DNA of 64,000 bases from Lysobacterales bacterium (GTDB lineage Bacteria > Pseudomonadota > Gammaproteobacteria > Xanthomonadales > Rhodanobacteraceae): assembly GCA_016721015.1 (NCBI GenBank), contig JADKJL010000001.1:1087961-1151960 (forward strand). Reading direction: 5' to 3'. The notes beneath the pieces are model-generated. The model worked only from the letters and a program-made list of their open reading frames with translations. It did no database searches and was not told the DNA's origin. The position numbers were made by a program, and so were the translations under genes. Of this stretch, positions 1 to 8,473 are shown piece by piece (within the stretch, counting starts at the first letter, position 1; every line of letters starts with the position of its first letter).

Positions 1-87
1 TCGCAGCAATTCCGCCTCGCGTTTGTCACAATGTGTGGCGCCAGACGTTACCCGGCGACGTTGTGCTGACCAGATGCTGGAAATTCC

Positions 88-753
88 TTGAACGATCCGC
101 GAAGAAATCCCTTCCCGTTGACCGCTGCCCAGATGTGGAGTGCACTGCGTGGGATTGCTGCAGCGACGCTCGATGGCATCATCCGGATGTCGGCGACGCG
201 TCTCAACTATTGGCTTGAGTTCGCCTTCACTGGCAGCCTTGCCATTGGCTTGCTTGCGACCGGCGTCGATCGCCATCGTGGTTCGTGGTTCGCCGCGTTC
301 CTGACCGTTTTGGTCGGCTTGTTCGCCTTCAGCTTCATCGAATACCTGTTCCATCGCTGGATCTTTCATGGGCCCGATTCGATGTATCGGCGTGGCCACG
401 ATGCCCATCATCGCGATCCGCGTGGTTATGATGCGCTGCCTTTTTTTCTACCCTCGGTCATCCTGATTGGCCTGACCCTGGCATTCGCGCTGCTGATACC
501 GCTCAGTCACGCGTGCCTGCTTGGCGGCGCCATCGCTTTCGGCTATGTCGGCTATGGCCTCAGTCATTTCGCCATCCACGCCATGCGCTTTCGACCGGCG
601 TGGTTGCGCCGCTGGGCAGCGAGTCACCATATCCATCACTACCACGCCGAGTCCAATTTCGGCGTGACGACGCCGTTGTGGGATCATCTGCTCGGCACGC
701 GCTACCAAGGTCGTAAACTGCCCAGCGCGGCGCAAGACGATTCGCCCGCCTGA
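88..753 (+). CDS. Fatty acid hydroxylase/sterol desaturase superfamily membrane protein
   Basis: Predicted membrane di-iron oxygenase of 221 residues that would hydroxylate a lipid or carotenoid-type substrate. Hydrophobic segments alternate with the histidine clusters typical of the superfamily: HRWIFH, HDAHH, HFAIH and HHIHH, the last followed by the usual TPLWDHLLGTR-like end. The start is a TTG at 88 preceded by a weak GGAA; an in-frame ATG at 133 is the alternative. It converges with the sulfotransferase-fusion gene ending at 767. The substrate cannot be read from the sequence; a role in modifying a surface lipid is only suggested by the adjacent glycan locus. Confidence 0.85.
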   Translation: MNDPRRNPFPLTAAQMWSALRGIAAATLDGIIRMSATRLNYWLEFAFTGSLAIGLLATGVDRHRGSWFAAFLTVLVGLFAFSFIEYLFHRWIFHGPDSMYRRGHDAHHRDPRGYDALPFFLPSVILIGLTLAFALLIPLSHACLLGGAIAFGYVGYGLSHFAIHAMRFRPAWLRRWAASHHIHHYHAESNFGVTTPLWDHLLGTRYQGRKLPSAAQDDSPA

Positions 754-766
754 GTCGGACACACAT

Positions 767-3403
767 TCAGTCAGAGCGGATGCTGCCCGCCTCGAGTCCG
801 TCAAGAAGAATGCTGCGATCTGCGATCACCGCTTGCAGACGTGCTTGTTCGGGACTGGGTACGATGCCGTTGCTGTCCGATCGCGCTCCGCCGGGCTCGA
901 TCCATCCGGCGATGTGCGCTGGATCCGGTCGGCTCAGACCTTCGATACCGAGCTGTCCGAGATCATCGAAGAACGCATTGGCGGTTGTGACCGGATCGTC
1001 GAGCAGGGCGTTGTAATCAACGACGATGCGCGGCCAGCCGGCGCTGCCGGAAAAGGCTTCGCGCGTGTAGGTTTCCCATAGGGCGAGGGCTTGTTCGGCC
1101 GACATCCCGTCGCGACGTCGCAGCGATGTGGCGACTTCGCCGGGATCGCGCACGACATGGACGAACACCGGCCGGGTCAGCAATGGCAACAGTTCGCGGA
1201 CGAGCAGGCACAGGCGCGGATCCTTGATGAACCATGGCCGTCGCGGTTCCAATGTTTCCAGCACCGCGGCGACTTCGCGGCGGAATGCATCGACGGCTGT
1301 GGCCGACGCCTGGCCAGGAGGCGTCTTCCAGTCGCCTCCGGCGGCCTGCAACCGGCGCAGGCAGGCCATGTGGATTTCGCCGTGCTCGAAGTGACCGCGG
1401 GGATTGTCCGGGCCACGCAGCAACAGTTCTTCCGCACCGGGCCAGGCGCCGAAAAGGGACAGCAGTCCGCCGATGCTTGAGGTGCCCGAGCGGTGCATGC
1501 CGAGCACGACAATCTGCCCGCTCGGCGGCCGATCGAGATCGCGCGGCTGGTGGTGTCGTGCGCCCGGCAGCGGCGCGCGCAGCGTTGATCCGCGCGCGAG
1601 CATTCCGCACAGGCGATCGGCGGTGAGGTCGAGATGGTTGGCCGTCGAATACTTCGTTGCGCGTGCCATCGCGGCAGCGACGAGATCGACGCGCCGATTG
1701 AAGGCATCGCGCATGCGCCAACCCAGGGCATCCCGGTCGGGTTCCGCCCATCGACAGCCTGGTTCGCCAGGATCGTCAACTTCGCCGACAAGGTCGATTG
1801 GCAGACCCCATTCCTGCACGAGTGCCTGCTGGCTGCCATAGGCCGGGGCAATCACCACGCGGCCGCAGGCGATCGCCGCGCGCACAACCGGATCCCAGCC
1901 GGCACCCCGACGTGCGCTGACGTAGGCATCGGCGGCGGTCAACAGCTGCGCGCGTTCGTAACCAGGGAATCCCCAGCCGAACATCAGGCGCACACGTGCT
2001 CCGCTGGTTTTTGCGAGCGCAGCTTCGAGAACGTCGCGGATGGCACTTTCGTCGTTGCCAGGACAGATATAGATGACCAGCTCGACCGCTTCGTCGGCAC
2101 GGAAGCTGCGCTGGAAGGTCTCGACGATCAGCTCGGGTGCATCCCGAGCGAGCGATTCGGCGACACTGAGGAAAACAAAATGGCCGCCCGGATGGCGTTG
2201 CGCCGGAACCTGCGGGTGGCAGTATTCGCGATCGACGCCCAACGGCAGGATTTCAATCGGCGTATCGATGCCGGCCGCACGAAAGGCATCGGCCTGGAAT
2301 GCATCGGGCACGAGCAGGAGATCGAAATCCTGGTAATAGCCAGTCCAGTCCGCCGGCGGTTGTCGCCATTCGGAGAACGCGATCGCGACACGATAGCGGC
2401 CGCGAGCAGGAGCCTGCACCTGTCCGGGTGCGCAGACCACAGCGACGTCGGGAAACGAGTGCAGCATGCGTCGCGCGGCCAATTCGAGACGGAAATCGCT
2501 GCCGTCCAGCAGTTCCGGAGTGACCGAGGAAAAGGCCATGCGCAAGTCACGCGCATCGAGCCGCCAGAGCAGGCCTCGGGTCAGCTGTCCCCAGGCATTC
2601 GGCATGCGTGTAAGCCCTTGCCAGAGCACGCTGCCGCGATAGCGATCAATCAGGCGTTGCTGCCAGCGTTCGGCGAAGCGGGCGCGGCTATCCTTCCACA
2701 GGCGCTCGCGGAAGCCGCCATCATCGCGCGTCGATCCGTGCTGATCGTGGCGCAAGGTGACGGCGCCGGCGACGACGCTGGTGATTCCGGCATCGGCGGC
2801 GCGCAGGCAATAGTCGGTGTCCTCGAAATAGCTGTGGAAAATCTCATCCAGGCCACCGATGCGATCAAGGCAATCGCGGCGGATGTAGGCGAGCGCAAAG
2901 GCGATCGCCTGCACGCGACGAGTACGCGTGAATTGGCCGACGTCGGTTTCCTGCTGGCCCGATTCCGTCTGCTGACCCCAGAGCAGTTCCGGCTCGATGA
3001 ATCCACCAAGGTGGAACAGCAGGTGTCCCGGCTCCGGGCCAAGCAGGCGACAGCCGACAATGCCGTGGTCGGCGGCGGCATAAGCGGCATCGCGCAGGCG
3101 ATTGAGCCAGTCTGGCTGGTCGAAGACAAGATCATTGTTGAGCAGGACAACATCATCATCCGCCCGCGCCGCAGCAATGCCGGCATTCATGCCGCGCACG
3201 AAGCCGAGATTCGCCGGCAGGCGCACGAGCTGGACGCGCTCGGCATAGGCGTTCAGGCCTTCGGCGGTTTCATCCTCGGAGCCGTTGTCGACGACGATGA
3301 TCCTGGCTTCATCGAGATCTTGTGCGAGCAGGCTGTCCAGGCAGCGGCGGGTCAGTGGCCACTGGTTCCAGGCCAGGATGATGAGGGCCGCCCCGCGCAT
3401 CAA
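767..3403 (-). CDS. Three-module GT2 glycosyltransferase + GT-B glycosyltransferase + sulfotransferase
   Basis: A single 878-residue protein with three recognisable modules. Residues ~1-260 are a GT2 rhamnosyltransferase-like fold (VVDNGSEDET, LLNNDLVF, a Y-F-E-D-TDYCLR motif). Residues ~320-600 look like a GT-B/GT4 fold (PLGVDREYCHP followed by a Rossmann C-domain). Residues ~630-860 are a sulfotransferase domain with the PAPS 5'-phosphosulfate loop GMHRSGTSS and the 3'-phosphate motif VVRDPGEVATSLRRR. It is the last gene of the minus-strand export operon, and its ATG overlaps the stop of the upstream small gene (ATGA). Inferred role: extending and sulfating an exported glycan in the cytoplasm. 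The middle module is the least certain. Confidence 0.85.
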   Translation of the reverse strand: MMRGAALIILAWNQWPLTRRCLDSLLAQDLDEARIIVVDNGSEDETAEGLNAYAERVQLVRLPANLGFVRGMNAGIAAARADDDVVLLNNDLVFDQPDWLNRLRDAAYAAADHGIVGCRLLGPEPGHLLFHLGGFIEPELLWGQQTESGQQETDVGQFTRTRRVQAIAFALAYIRRDCLDRIGGLDEIFHSYFEDTDYCLRAADAGITSVVAGAVTLRHDQHGSTRDDGGFRERLWKDSRARFAERWQQRLIDRYRGSVLWQGLTRMPNAWGQLTRGLLWRLDARDLRMAFSSVTPELLDGSDFRLELAARRMLHSFPDVAVVCAPGQVQAPARGRYRVAIAFSEWRQPPADWTGYYQDFDLLLVPDAFQADAFRAAGIDTPIEILPLGVDREYCHPQVPAQRHPGGHFVFLSVAESLARDAPELIVETFQRSFRADEAVELVIYICPGNDESAIRDVLEAALAKTSGARVRLMFGWGFPGYERAQLLTAADAYVSARRGAGWDPVVRAAIACGRVVIAPAYGSQQALVQEWGLPIDLVGEVDDPGEPGCRWAEPDRDALGWRMRDAFNRRVDLVAAAMARATKYSTANHLDLTADRLCGMLARGSTLRAPLPGARHHQPRDLDRPPSGQIVVLGMHRSGTSSIGGLLSLFGAWPGAEELLLRGPDNPRGHFEHGEIHMACLRRLQAAGGDWKTPPGQASATAVDAFRREVAAVLETLEPRRPWFIKDPRLCLLVRELLPLLTRPVFVHVVRDPGEVATSLRRRDGMSAEQALALWETYTREAFSGSAGWPRIVVDYNALLDDPVTTANAFFDDLGQLGIEGLSRPDPAHIAGWIEPGGARSDSNGIVPSPEQARLQAVIADRSILLDGLEAGSIRSD

Positions 3404-3675
3404 GACTTCGCCTGAGTGGCGTCCTGCCAGAGCAGCTGCAGGGCGCTATCGAGGGAGTCGTGCGCATAGCTGGCGACCGGGGTCAGCAGCAGATTGGCGC
3501 AGCCCTCGAAAAGTGGACAGTACCGCACGCCGCTGTGACGCAGCTGCCGCAGACTTTCTCGGGGATCCGCAAATTCGTGCTCGGTCATGCGCGCGGCGCG
3601 AATGAGCATGTGTCTTGGGGTCGTTCCGAGGCGTCGGGCGAGTGCGAACAAATTGTCGGCATTTACCCGATTCAT
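3400..3675 (-). CDS. Small conserved-context protein in glycan export operon (unknown function)
   Basis: A 91-residue soluble protein that I do not recognise. The ATG at 3675 overlaps the stop of the ABC ATPase gene (ATGA), and its own stop overlaps the ATG of the glycosyltransferase-sulfotransferase gene (ATGA), so it is translationally coupled on both sides. It has an N-terminal helical part (LFALARRLGTTPRHMLIRAARMT), two cysteines and no membrane segment. The longer reading frame starting further upstream would lie inside the ATPase gene and is not preferred. The tight coupling suggests an accessory to the exporter or to the fused transferase. Confidence 0.7.
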   Translation of the reverse strand: MNRVNADNLFALARRLGTTPRHMLIRAARMTEHEFADPRESLRQLRHSGVRYCPLFEGCANLLLTPVASYAHDSLDSALQLLWQDATQAKS

Positions 3676-4379
3676 GGTGCCTCGCTGGCCAGCACGAGTT
3701 GACGGTGATAGGCGGCAAACACTTCGTCTCGACTGCCCTCGCAGATACTCTTGCCATCCTCGATCCAGACCAGGCGATCGCAAAGGGCCGCTATCTGGGT
3801 TTCATCATGGCTGACGAGGACGACGGTATGGCCCTGGCGCATGCGCTCGCGCAAGGCGCTGCCCGATTTCTCCTGGAACTCGGCGTCGCCGACCGCTAGG
3901 ACCTCATCAATCAGCAGCACATCCGGTTCGGCCTGCATGGCCACCGAGAAACCCAGACGCATGAGCATGCCGGAAGAATACGTGGCGATCGGCTGGTCGA
4001 AGAAATCACCCAGTTCGGAAAACTCCTGGATCGCCGGCAGGCGCGAGACGATGTCGCGCTGGCGCAGGCCGATCATCAGGCCCGAAAGGATTGCATTGTC
4101 ACGCCCGGAAAGATACGGCGTGAAACCGACGTTCAGGGAGAGCAACTGGCAAGACAGCGTGCGCCGACGCATGCTGCCGCGATCGGGCTCAAGGATGCCT
4201 GCGATCACGCGCAACAACGTGCTCTTGCCGGCACCATTGCGGCCAATGATGCCGAGACGTTCGCCTTGACGCAGGCGCAGGCTGACGTCTTCCAGCGCCC
4301 AGAACTTGCCGCTGCCCACGCGCCGCTGCGCACTGAAGGCGACGCCGACATTCTCGAGTTCGATCAGGGGCTGATTCAT
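3672..4379 (-). CDS. ABC transporter ATPase of polysaccharide export type (Wzt/TagH-like)
   Basis: A 235-residue nucleotide-binding subunit of an ABC-2 glycan exporter. It shows Walker A GRNGAGKST, a signature region of the export subfamily (TYSSGMLMRLGFSVA), Walker B VLLIDEVLAVGD and the H-loop VLVSHD. The start ATG at 4379 shares one base with the permease stop (TGATG). It stops right after the ATPase core, so it lacks the C-terminal carbohydrate-binding domain found in long Wzt proteins that recognise a capped O antigen. The exported glycan is therefore probably not selected by a terminal cap through this subunit. Confidence 0.9.
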   Translation of the reverse strand: MNQPLIELENVGVAFSAQRRVGSGKFWALEDVSLRLRQGERLGIIGRNGAGKSTLLRVIAGILEPDRGSMRRRTLSCQLLSLNVGFTPYLSGRDNAILSGLMIGLRQRDIVSRLPAIQEFSELGDFFDQPIATYSSGMLMRLGFSVAMQAEPDVLLIDEVLAVGDAEFQEKSGSALRERMRQGHTVVLVSHDETQIAALCDRLVWIEDGKSICEGSRDEVFAAYHRQLVLASEAP

Positions 4380-5155
4380 CACGATGCCAGCTTCGGATAA
4401 CGCGGTGACAGGCGCAAGACCACGCCGATGCCGATCGCGCAGACCACGACCGATATGAGGCTGACCTTGAGCAGGGCCAGCCAGTCCGGCCACTGCGCAT
4501 GCATGAGGATTCCGCGCGTCGCATCGAGCAGGGTCACCACCGGATTCAGGGCGAACCATTCCTGGAGCGGTGGAGGCACGGCGTCGAGCGCGAAGACAAC
4601 GCCGGAGAGGAACATGACCATGGTCAGGATCTGCTCGATGACGAAGCGCAGATCCGGAATCAGCGGGACAACCGCCGACACCAGGAATCCGCCGCCGGCC
4701 GAGAACAGCAGGGTCACGACAAAGACAGCTGGCAAGGCGAGATAGGTGATGTTCGGCGGAAATCCGGCGACCCACAGGACCACCAGCAGCAGGGCGAAGA
4801 TATAGAAGAACTTGATCGTGTCGGCGAATATCTGCACGAGCGGAAACACGAGCACCGGGATGCGCACCTGGCGAATCAGGCCGAGGTTGCCCCAGATCGC
4901 ATAACCACCGTGGGTGATGCAGGATTTCATCCACTGCCAGAGGGTCAGGCCAACCAGCAGGAAGGGCAGATAGTCGGGGCCGCCGGTCTTCAGGATAACG
5001 TCGAAGACCAGCCAGAACGCGCCCATCATCATGGCCGGTTCGGCGACCCACCAGACCAGGCCGAGGTAACTGCGTGAACGCTCGGCGCGAAGCTCGGCGT
5101 AGGTGCTGAAGCGAATCAGTTCAATCAGGTGCTGGCGCATGACGATGACAATCAC
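4379..5155 (-). CDS. ABC-2 type polysaccharide exporter permease (Wzm-like)
   Basis: A 258-residue inner-membrane permease partnering the downstream ATPase. About six hydrophobic spans are visible, with a cytoplasmic N-terminal stretch (TYAELRAERSRSYLGLVWW) typical of ABC-2 polysaccharide and polyol-phosphate exporters. The first possible start is GTG at 5155; an ATG at 5140 is equally plausible, since neither has a convincing ribosome-binding site. It lies 57 bp downstream of the membrane glycosyltransferase gene and overlaps the ATPase start by one base. Expected role: moving an undecaprenyl-linked glycan across the inner membrane. Confidence 0.88.
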   Translation of the reverse strand: MIVIVMRQHLIELIRFSTYAELRAERSRSYLGLVWWVAEPAMMMGAFWLVFDVILKTGGPDYLPFLLVGLTLWQWMKSCITHGGYAIWGNLGLIRQVRIPVLVFPLVQIFADTIKFFYIFALLLVVLWVAGFPPNITYLALPAVFVVTLLFSAGGGFLVSAVVPLIPDLRFVIEQILTMVMFLSGVVFALDAVPPPLQEWFALNPVVTLLDATRGILMHAQWPDWLALLKVSLISVVVCAIGIGVVLRLSPRYPKLAS

Positions 5156-5212
5156 GAGGGATGGCGAGGATACCGGATCGGAGCCCGGTTCGGGCTCCGT
5201 GGCCGGCTTCGA

Positions 5213-6592
5213 TCAGCGGCAGGTGCCGTCGAGGATCGGGCCGAGCCAGGCCAGTCCAAGCAGCAGCGCGGCAAGCACGGCGCCGATCAGCCAGCGCCCG
5301 CGCGTGAAGACCAATACCGGCGCCGCGTCTTCGCGACCGACCATTGCGGCGAGGAAACTTCCGGCAAATCCGCACAGCAATGGCTGCATTTGGAAGAAAT
5401 ATCGCTCCATCACGTGCAAGCCGAGAAACAGCGCAAGCTGGTAGCCGAGATAAACCGCGCAGAACGCGGCGAACGGTCGCCGCCAATTTCGCCAGAAGGC
5501 GAGTCCAAACGCGCACAGCACGAGCAACAGCGTGTGGCAGGCCGCCGCCAGCCAGCCGATCGGCGTGGTCAGTGCGCTGGCCCCGTATGCGCCCAGATGG
5601 CCGTCACAGGCCGGCCCCGGCAACTGCGAGTTGAGCAGGGTCTTGGCGTTGAACAGGCGGAAGTACTGAGTGCCGAGTTGATCGCCGACCACTCCGAGCC
5701 ACCCGCGCTCGGCAACAGTCGCCTTGACCTTGTCCAGATAGATCGCATTGCGTTGTTGCGGCGTTGCTGCGCTCTCGATGAACGCGGTCAGCGCCGGCAA
5801 GCCCGCTTCGTCGATGTAGTCGCTGCGGCTGCGGTCGCGCAAGCCGACATGCAGGTTGTACAACGAACTGTCGGCAATCAACGGTGCTCCGGTTTCGATG
5901 TAGCCCTTCCACAGCGCCGGCAAGGTTGCCAGCAGCAGGCCGCTGGCGAATGCGGCGGCCGACAGCCAGGCAAACGTGAAGCGGCGATCCTTGCGTGACA
6001 GGAAGGCCAGCAGGAACAAGGGCCATAGACCGCCAAGCAGGCTTTTGAACAGCACGGCCAGGCCGATCAGCAAGCCAGCGAGGAAGGCGCGCAGGCGCGG
6101 CCGCACAGTCATCGTCAGCAACAAGGCCAGGGCGCCGAGCAGGCAGGCCAGGTAGGGAACTTCCGGCCACAGCCAGTGCGCATAAGCCAGGCTGGCTGGA
6201 TTGAGCAGAAATAGCGCGCCCGCCAGCCTGGCTGCGCGCGGGCTGTCGAGGGTTTTCCAGAGTCTGACCAGCAAGGCCGCGCAGATTGCCAGCAGGACGA
6301 TTTGCACGAGTTGTACAGCCAGCACATGGCTGCCGAATACCGAGTAGATCGCGGTGATGAACCAGATCTGCCCCGGTGGCCAGATGAACAGCTCGGGCAT
6401 TGGCTGCCCAGCCAACAAGGCGAGTGCGCGCCGGTTGTAGTCGAACTCATCGCCGACCAGCGGCTTCAGCACCGGGTGGTAATAAATCCAGAGCAGACCG
6501 GCATTGAGCAGCAGCCACGCCGCGACGACCAGCCAGAGCCATGCGCGACGCGCTGCCGACGCGGGTCGGCCTGCCTCAATCATGCGCTGCAA
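5213..6592 (-). CDS. PMT/ArnT-type polytopic membrane glycosyltransferase
   Basis: A 459-residue protein with about eleven hydrophobic spans. The acidic GDEFDY motif sits in the first periplasmic loop after transmembrane segment 1, the catalytic signature of PMT_2/GT39-GT83 enzymes that use polyprenyl-phosphate sugars. A second loop motif WPPGQ also fits the family. It is the first gene of the minus-strand export operon. Such enzymes act on the periplasmic face, so it probably decorates the exported glycan or a lipid. Donor and acceptor are unknown. Confidence 0.8.
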   Translation of the reverse strand: MQRMIEAGRPASAARRAWLWLVVAAWLLLNAGLLWIYYHPVLKPLVGDEFDYNRRALALLAGQPMPELFIWPPGQIWFITAIYSVFGSHVLAVQLVQIVLLAICAALLVRLWKTLDSPRAARLAGALFLLNPASLAYAHWLWPEVPYLACLLGALALLLTMTVRPRLRAFLAGLLIGLAVLFKSLLGGLWPLFLLAFLSRKDRRFTFAWLSAAAFASGLLLATLPALWKGYIETGAPLIADSSLYNLHVGLRDRSRSDYIDEAGLPALTAFIESAATPQQRNAIYLDKVKATVAERGWLGVVGDQLGTQYFRLFNAKTLLNSQLPGPACDGHLGAYGASALTTPIGWLAAACHTLLLVLCAFGLAFWRNWRRPFAAFCAVYLGYQLALFLGLHVMERYFFQMQPLLCGFAGSFLAAMVGREDAAPVLVFTRGRWLIGAVLAALLLGLAWLGPILDGTCR

Positions 6593-6660
6593 AGGCGCTG
6601 CTCACCGGCCGCCGCGGCGACTCCGCCGACCCTCGCGCACATGAGGATCTCCGGTTTCAA

Positions 6661-7164
6661 TCACTTCCCGGCTGGCTGGGATCTGGGTGAGTGCTTGGCG
6701 GGTGCCTTGAAGGTCGGCGTCATCTTCTCGCGTACGCCGGTGGTGCTGATCGATTCGACGTAGTACCAGTAATCCTTGCACGGATCGATCGAGTCGTCGC
6801 GCCAGGAGTACTTCTGAGTTTCGTCAGTCGTGCCGGCGCCGAGGATCGGATCCTTGTTCAGCTTGGTGAATTCGCCGTTTTCGCTGTCGCCGCGGAACAC
6901 GTCAAAGCCGAAGTTGTCCTGCTCGCTGGCAAGCGACCATTTCGGCGTGTTGGCGACGCGTTCTTCCGACGCCAGTGCGGACTGGTCGCCGCAATCGCCT
7001 TCCGGTGCCTTGGCCGCGGCAGGCTCGGCGGCCGCCTCGGTCGGGGTGGCGGTCTGGGCGGGTGCCGGTGTGGCTGCGGGTGCGCTGGCGGTCTGATCGG
7101 GTGACGGCTGGTTGCAGGCGCTCAGGATCAGGCTGAGCAGTACGGGCAGAATGAGTGGGCGCAT
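6661..7164 (-). CDS. Lipoprotein with fibronectin III-like domain
   Basis: A 167-residue predicted lipoprotein. The ATG at 7164 gives a short signal peptide ending in lipobox LSAC. An Ala/Pro/Thr-rich linker (residues ~20-60) follows, then a ~100-residue domain with FDVFRGDSENGEF and YWYYVESIS, resembling a fibronectin type III or similar beta sandwich. It is divergent from the transglutaminase-like gene at 7247 and shares its 82-bp upstream region. The function is not evident; a cell-envelope location is well supported. Confidence 0.7.
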   Translation of the reverse strand: MRPLILPVLLSLILSACNQPSPDQTASAPAATPAPAQTATPTEAAAEPAAAKAPEGDCGDQSALASEERVANTPKWSLASEQDNFGFDVFRGDSENGEFTKLNKDPILGAGTTDETQKYSWRDDSIDPCKDYWYYVESISTTGVREKMTPTFKAPAKHSPRSQPAGK

Positions 7165-7246
7165 GTTGGTTCCAGGGAAGAGGGGATTCCGGCTCGATCC
7201 ATTGGGGTGACTGGACAGAAGCGGATGCGGCAACGATAGTCGCGCC

Positions 7247-8473
7247 ATGCATGTACTGGCAACCCGAGCCCGCGTGGCGACCTCGACCAAAACCAATCAC
7301 CTGTATGCGCGAACGTGGCGACTTGTCCTGCTAGGCGCGTGCTGGTTCGGTGCTGCACAGGCGCTGGCACTGACCCTGGACGTCGAAACCACCCCATCGG
7401 GGGATCTGTTCCCTGCGCTGGAATTGTCCCAAAGCGGCATCGATGGAGTCGACCCTGGACAGGGCAGTGGCTTGCTGCGGATCCGTATCGGCGATGTGCG
7501 CATGCCGCACGACATCCGTCTGACCGTGTCCACGCCGGGGTTGCGTCGGCCGACCGTGATCGAGGCGCGCATCAGCGGCGACATCCTGCTGCGGCCCAAG
7601 CTCGACTGGGATACGGAGGCCTTGCTCGAACTGCGGAACCCGCGTCGACAGACCGTCCAGGTCAGCGTGACCGCGCGCGGCATGAAGCCGCTCGAGCGGG
7701 CGCTCGAGCTCAACGTCCACCCGCTCGATGAAGCTTTGTATTTTGTCCGCGAGGGTGACACGCGCATCGACCTTGGCTGGGCTTTTGCGGCCTGGGTGGA
7801 TCCGCAGGATCCGGTTGTCGACAGACTGCTGGATCTTGCCGCCATCAATGCCGTCGAAGTCGCCGCATTGCCGCGCGATCGCAAGGCACGACTCGACCTG
7901 GTGCGAAGGTTGTGGATTGCACTTGAACGACATGGCCTGCGCTACGCCGACGAGGGCGCCGGCCTGAGCCAGGGGCCGGTCATTTACAGCCAGCGCGTGC
8001 GCCTGCTGTCGAACACGTGGAACGAACGCATTGCCAATTGTCTGGACGGAAGTGTATTGATCGCCTCGGCGCTTGAGCGGCTTGGCATTGGCTCATTCCT
8101 TGTCCTCGTTCCCGGCCATGCCTTCGTTGGCTTTTATGTCGAGGAAGGTCGGCGCGATGCGGAGTTCCTCGAAACCACCCTGCTTGGATTTCGCCGGCCG
8201 CGAGACCCGGGCACGGAAACGGCGGCGCAGATCCGGCAACGCGCCGTGCCAGGCTTCGAAGCTGCGCGACGTGCTGGCCGCGCGCGCTACCGACTGGCCG
8301 CGCCAAAGCTTGATGGTCGGCATCGGCCGGATTACGCACTCATCGACATCTCGACTGCGCGCGCCTATGGCATCATGCCGCTCGCTGTCGGGCGCCGGGA
8401 GAGGCCAGCCAGCAGCCCGGTCGCAGTCTCCCCGACTGTCGAATCCAGCAGCCCAGCCCGTAGTTCGCCTTGA
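7247..8473 (+). CDS. Exported transglutaminase-like protein
   Basis: A 408-residue protein with an N-terminal hydrophobic export signal ending near AQALA (residues ~25-41), a beta-rich region (~45-160), and a transglutaminase/papain-like core with Cys265 in NCLDGSVLIASALERLG and His291 in VPGHAFVGF. A nearby LGAC could also act as a lipobox. It is first in a plus-strand operon whose next gene starts at an overlapping TTG (TTGA). The Cys-His arrangement suggests a peptidase or crosslinking enzyme of the envelope. The third catalytic residue is not obvious. Confidence 0.7.
   Translation: MHVLATRARVATSTKTNHLYARTWRLVLLGACWFGAAQALALTLDVETTPSGDLFPALELSQSGIDGVDPGQGSGLLRIRIGDVRMPHDIRLTVSTPGLRRPTVIEARISGDILLRPKLDWDTEALLELRNPRRQTVQVSVTARGMKPLERALELNVHPLDEALYFVREGDTRIDLGWAFAAWVDPQDPVVDRLLDLAAINAVEVAALPRDRKARLDLVRRLWIALERHGLRYADEGAGLSQGPVIYSQRVRLLSNTWNERIANCLDGSVLIASALERLGIGSFLVLVPGHAFVGFYVEEGRRDAEFLETTLLGFRRPRDPGTETAAQIRQRAVPGFEAARRAGRARYRLAAPKLDGRHRPDYALIDISTARAYGIMPLAVGRRERPASSPVAVSPTVESSSPARSSP

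Noticed and set aside
1634..3415. 593-codon plus-strand open frame
   Set aside because: It is an antisense shadow of the glycosyltransferase-sulfotransferase gene, caused by high GC; no domain or start signal.
3676..3783. Upstream extension of the 91-residue gene
   Set aside because: It would overlap the ABC ATPase gene by more than 100 bases; the ATG with the four-base overlap is the natural start.
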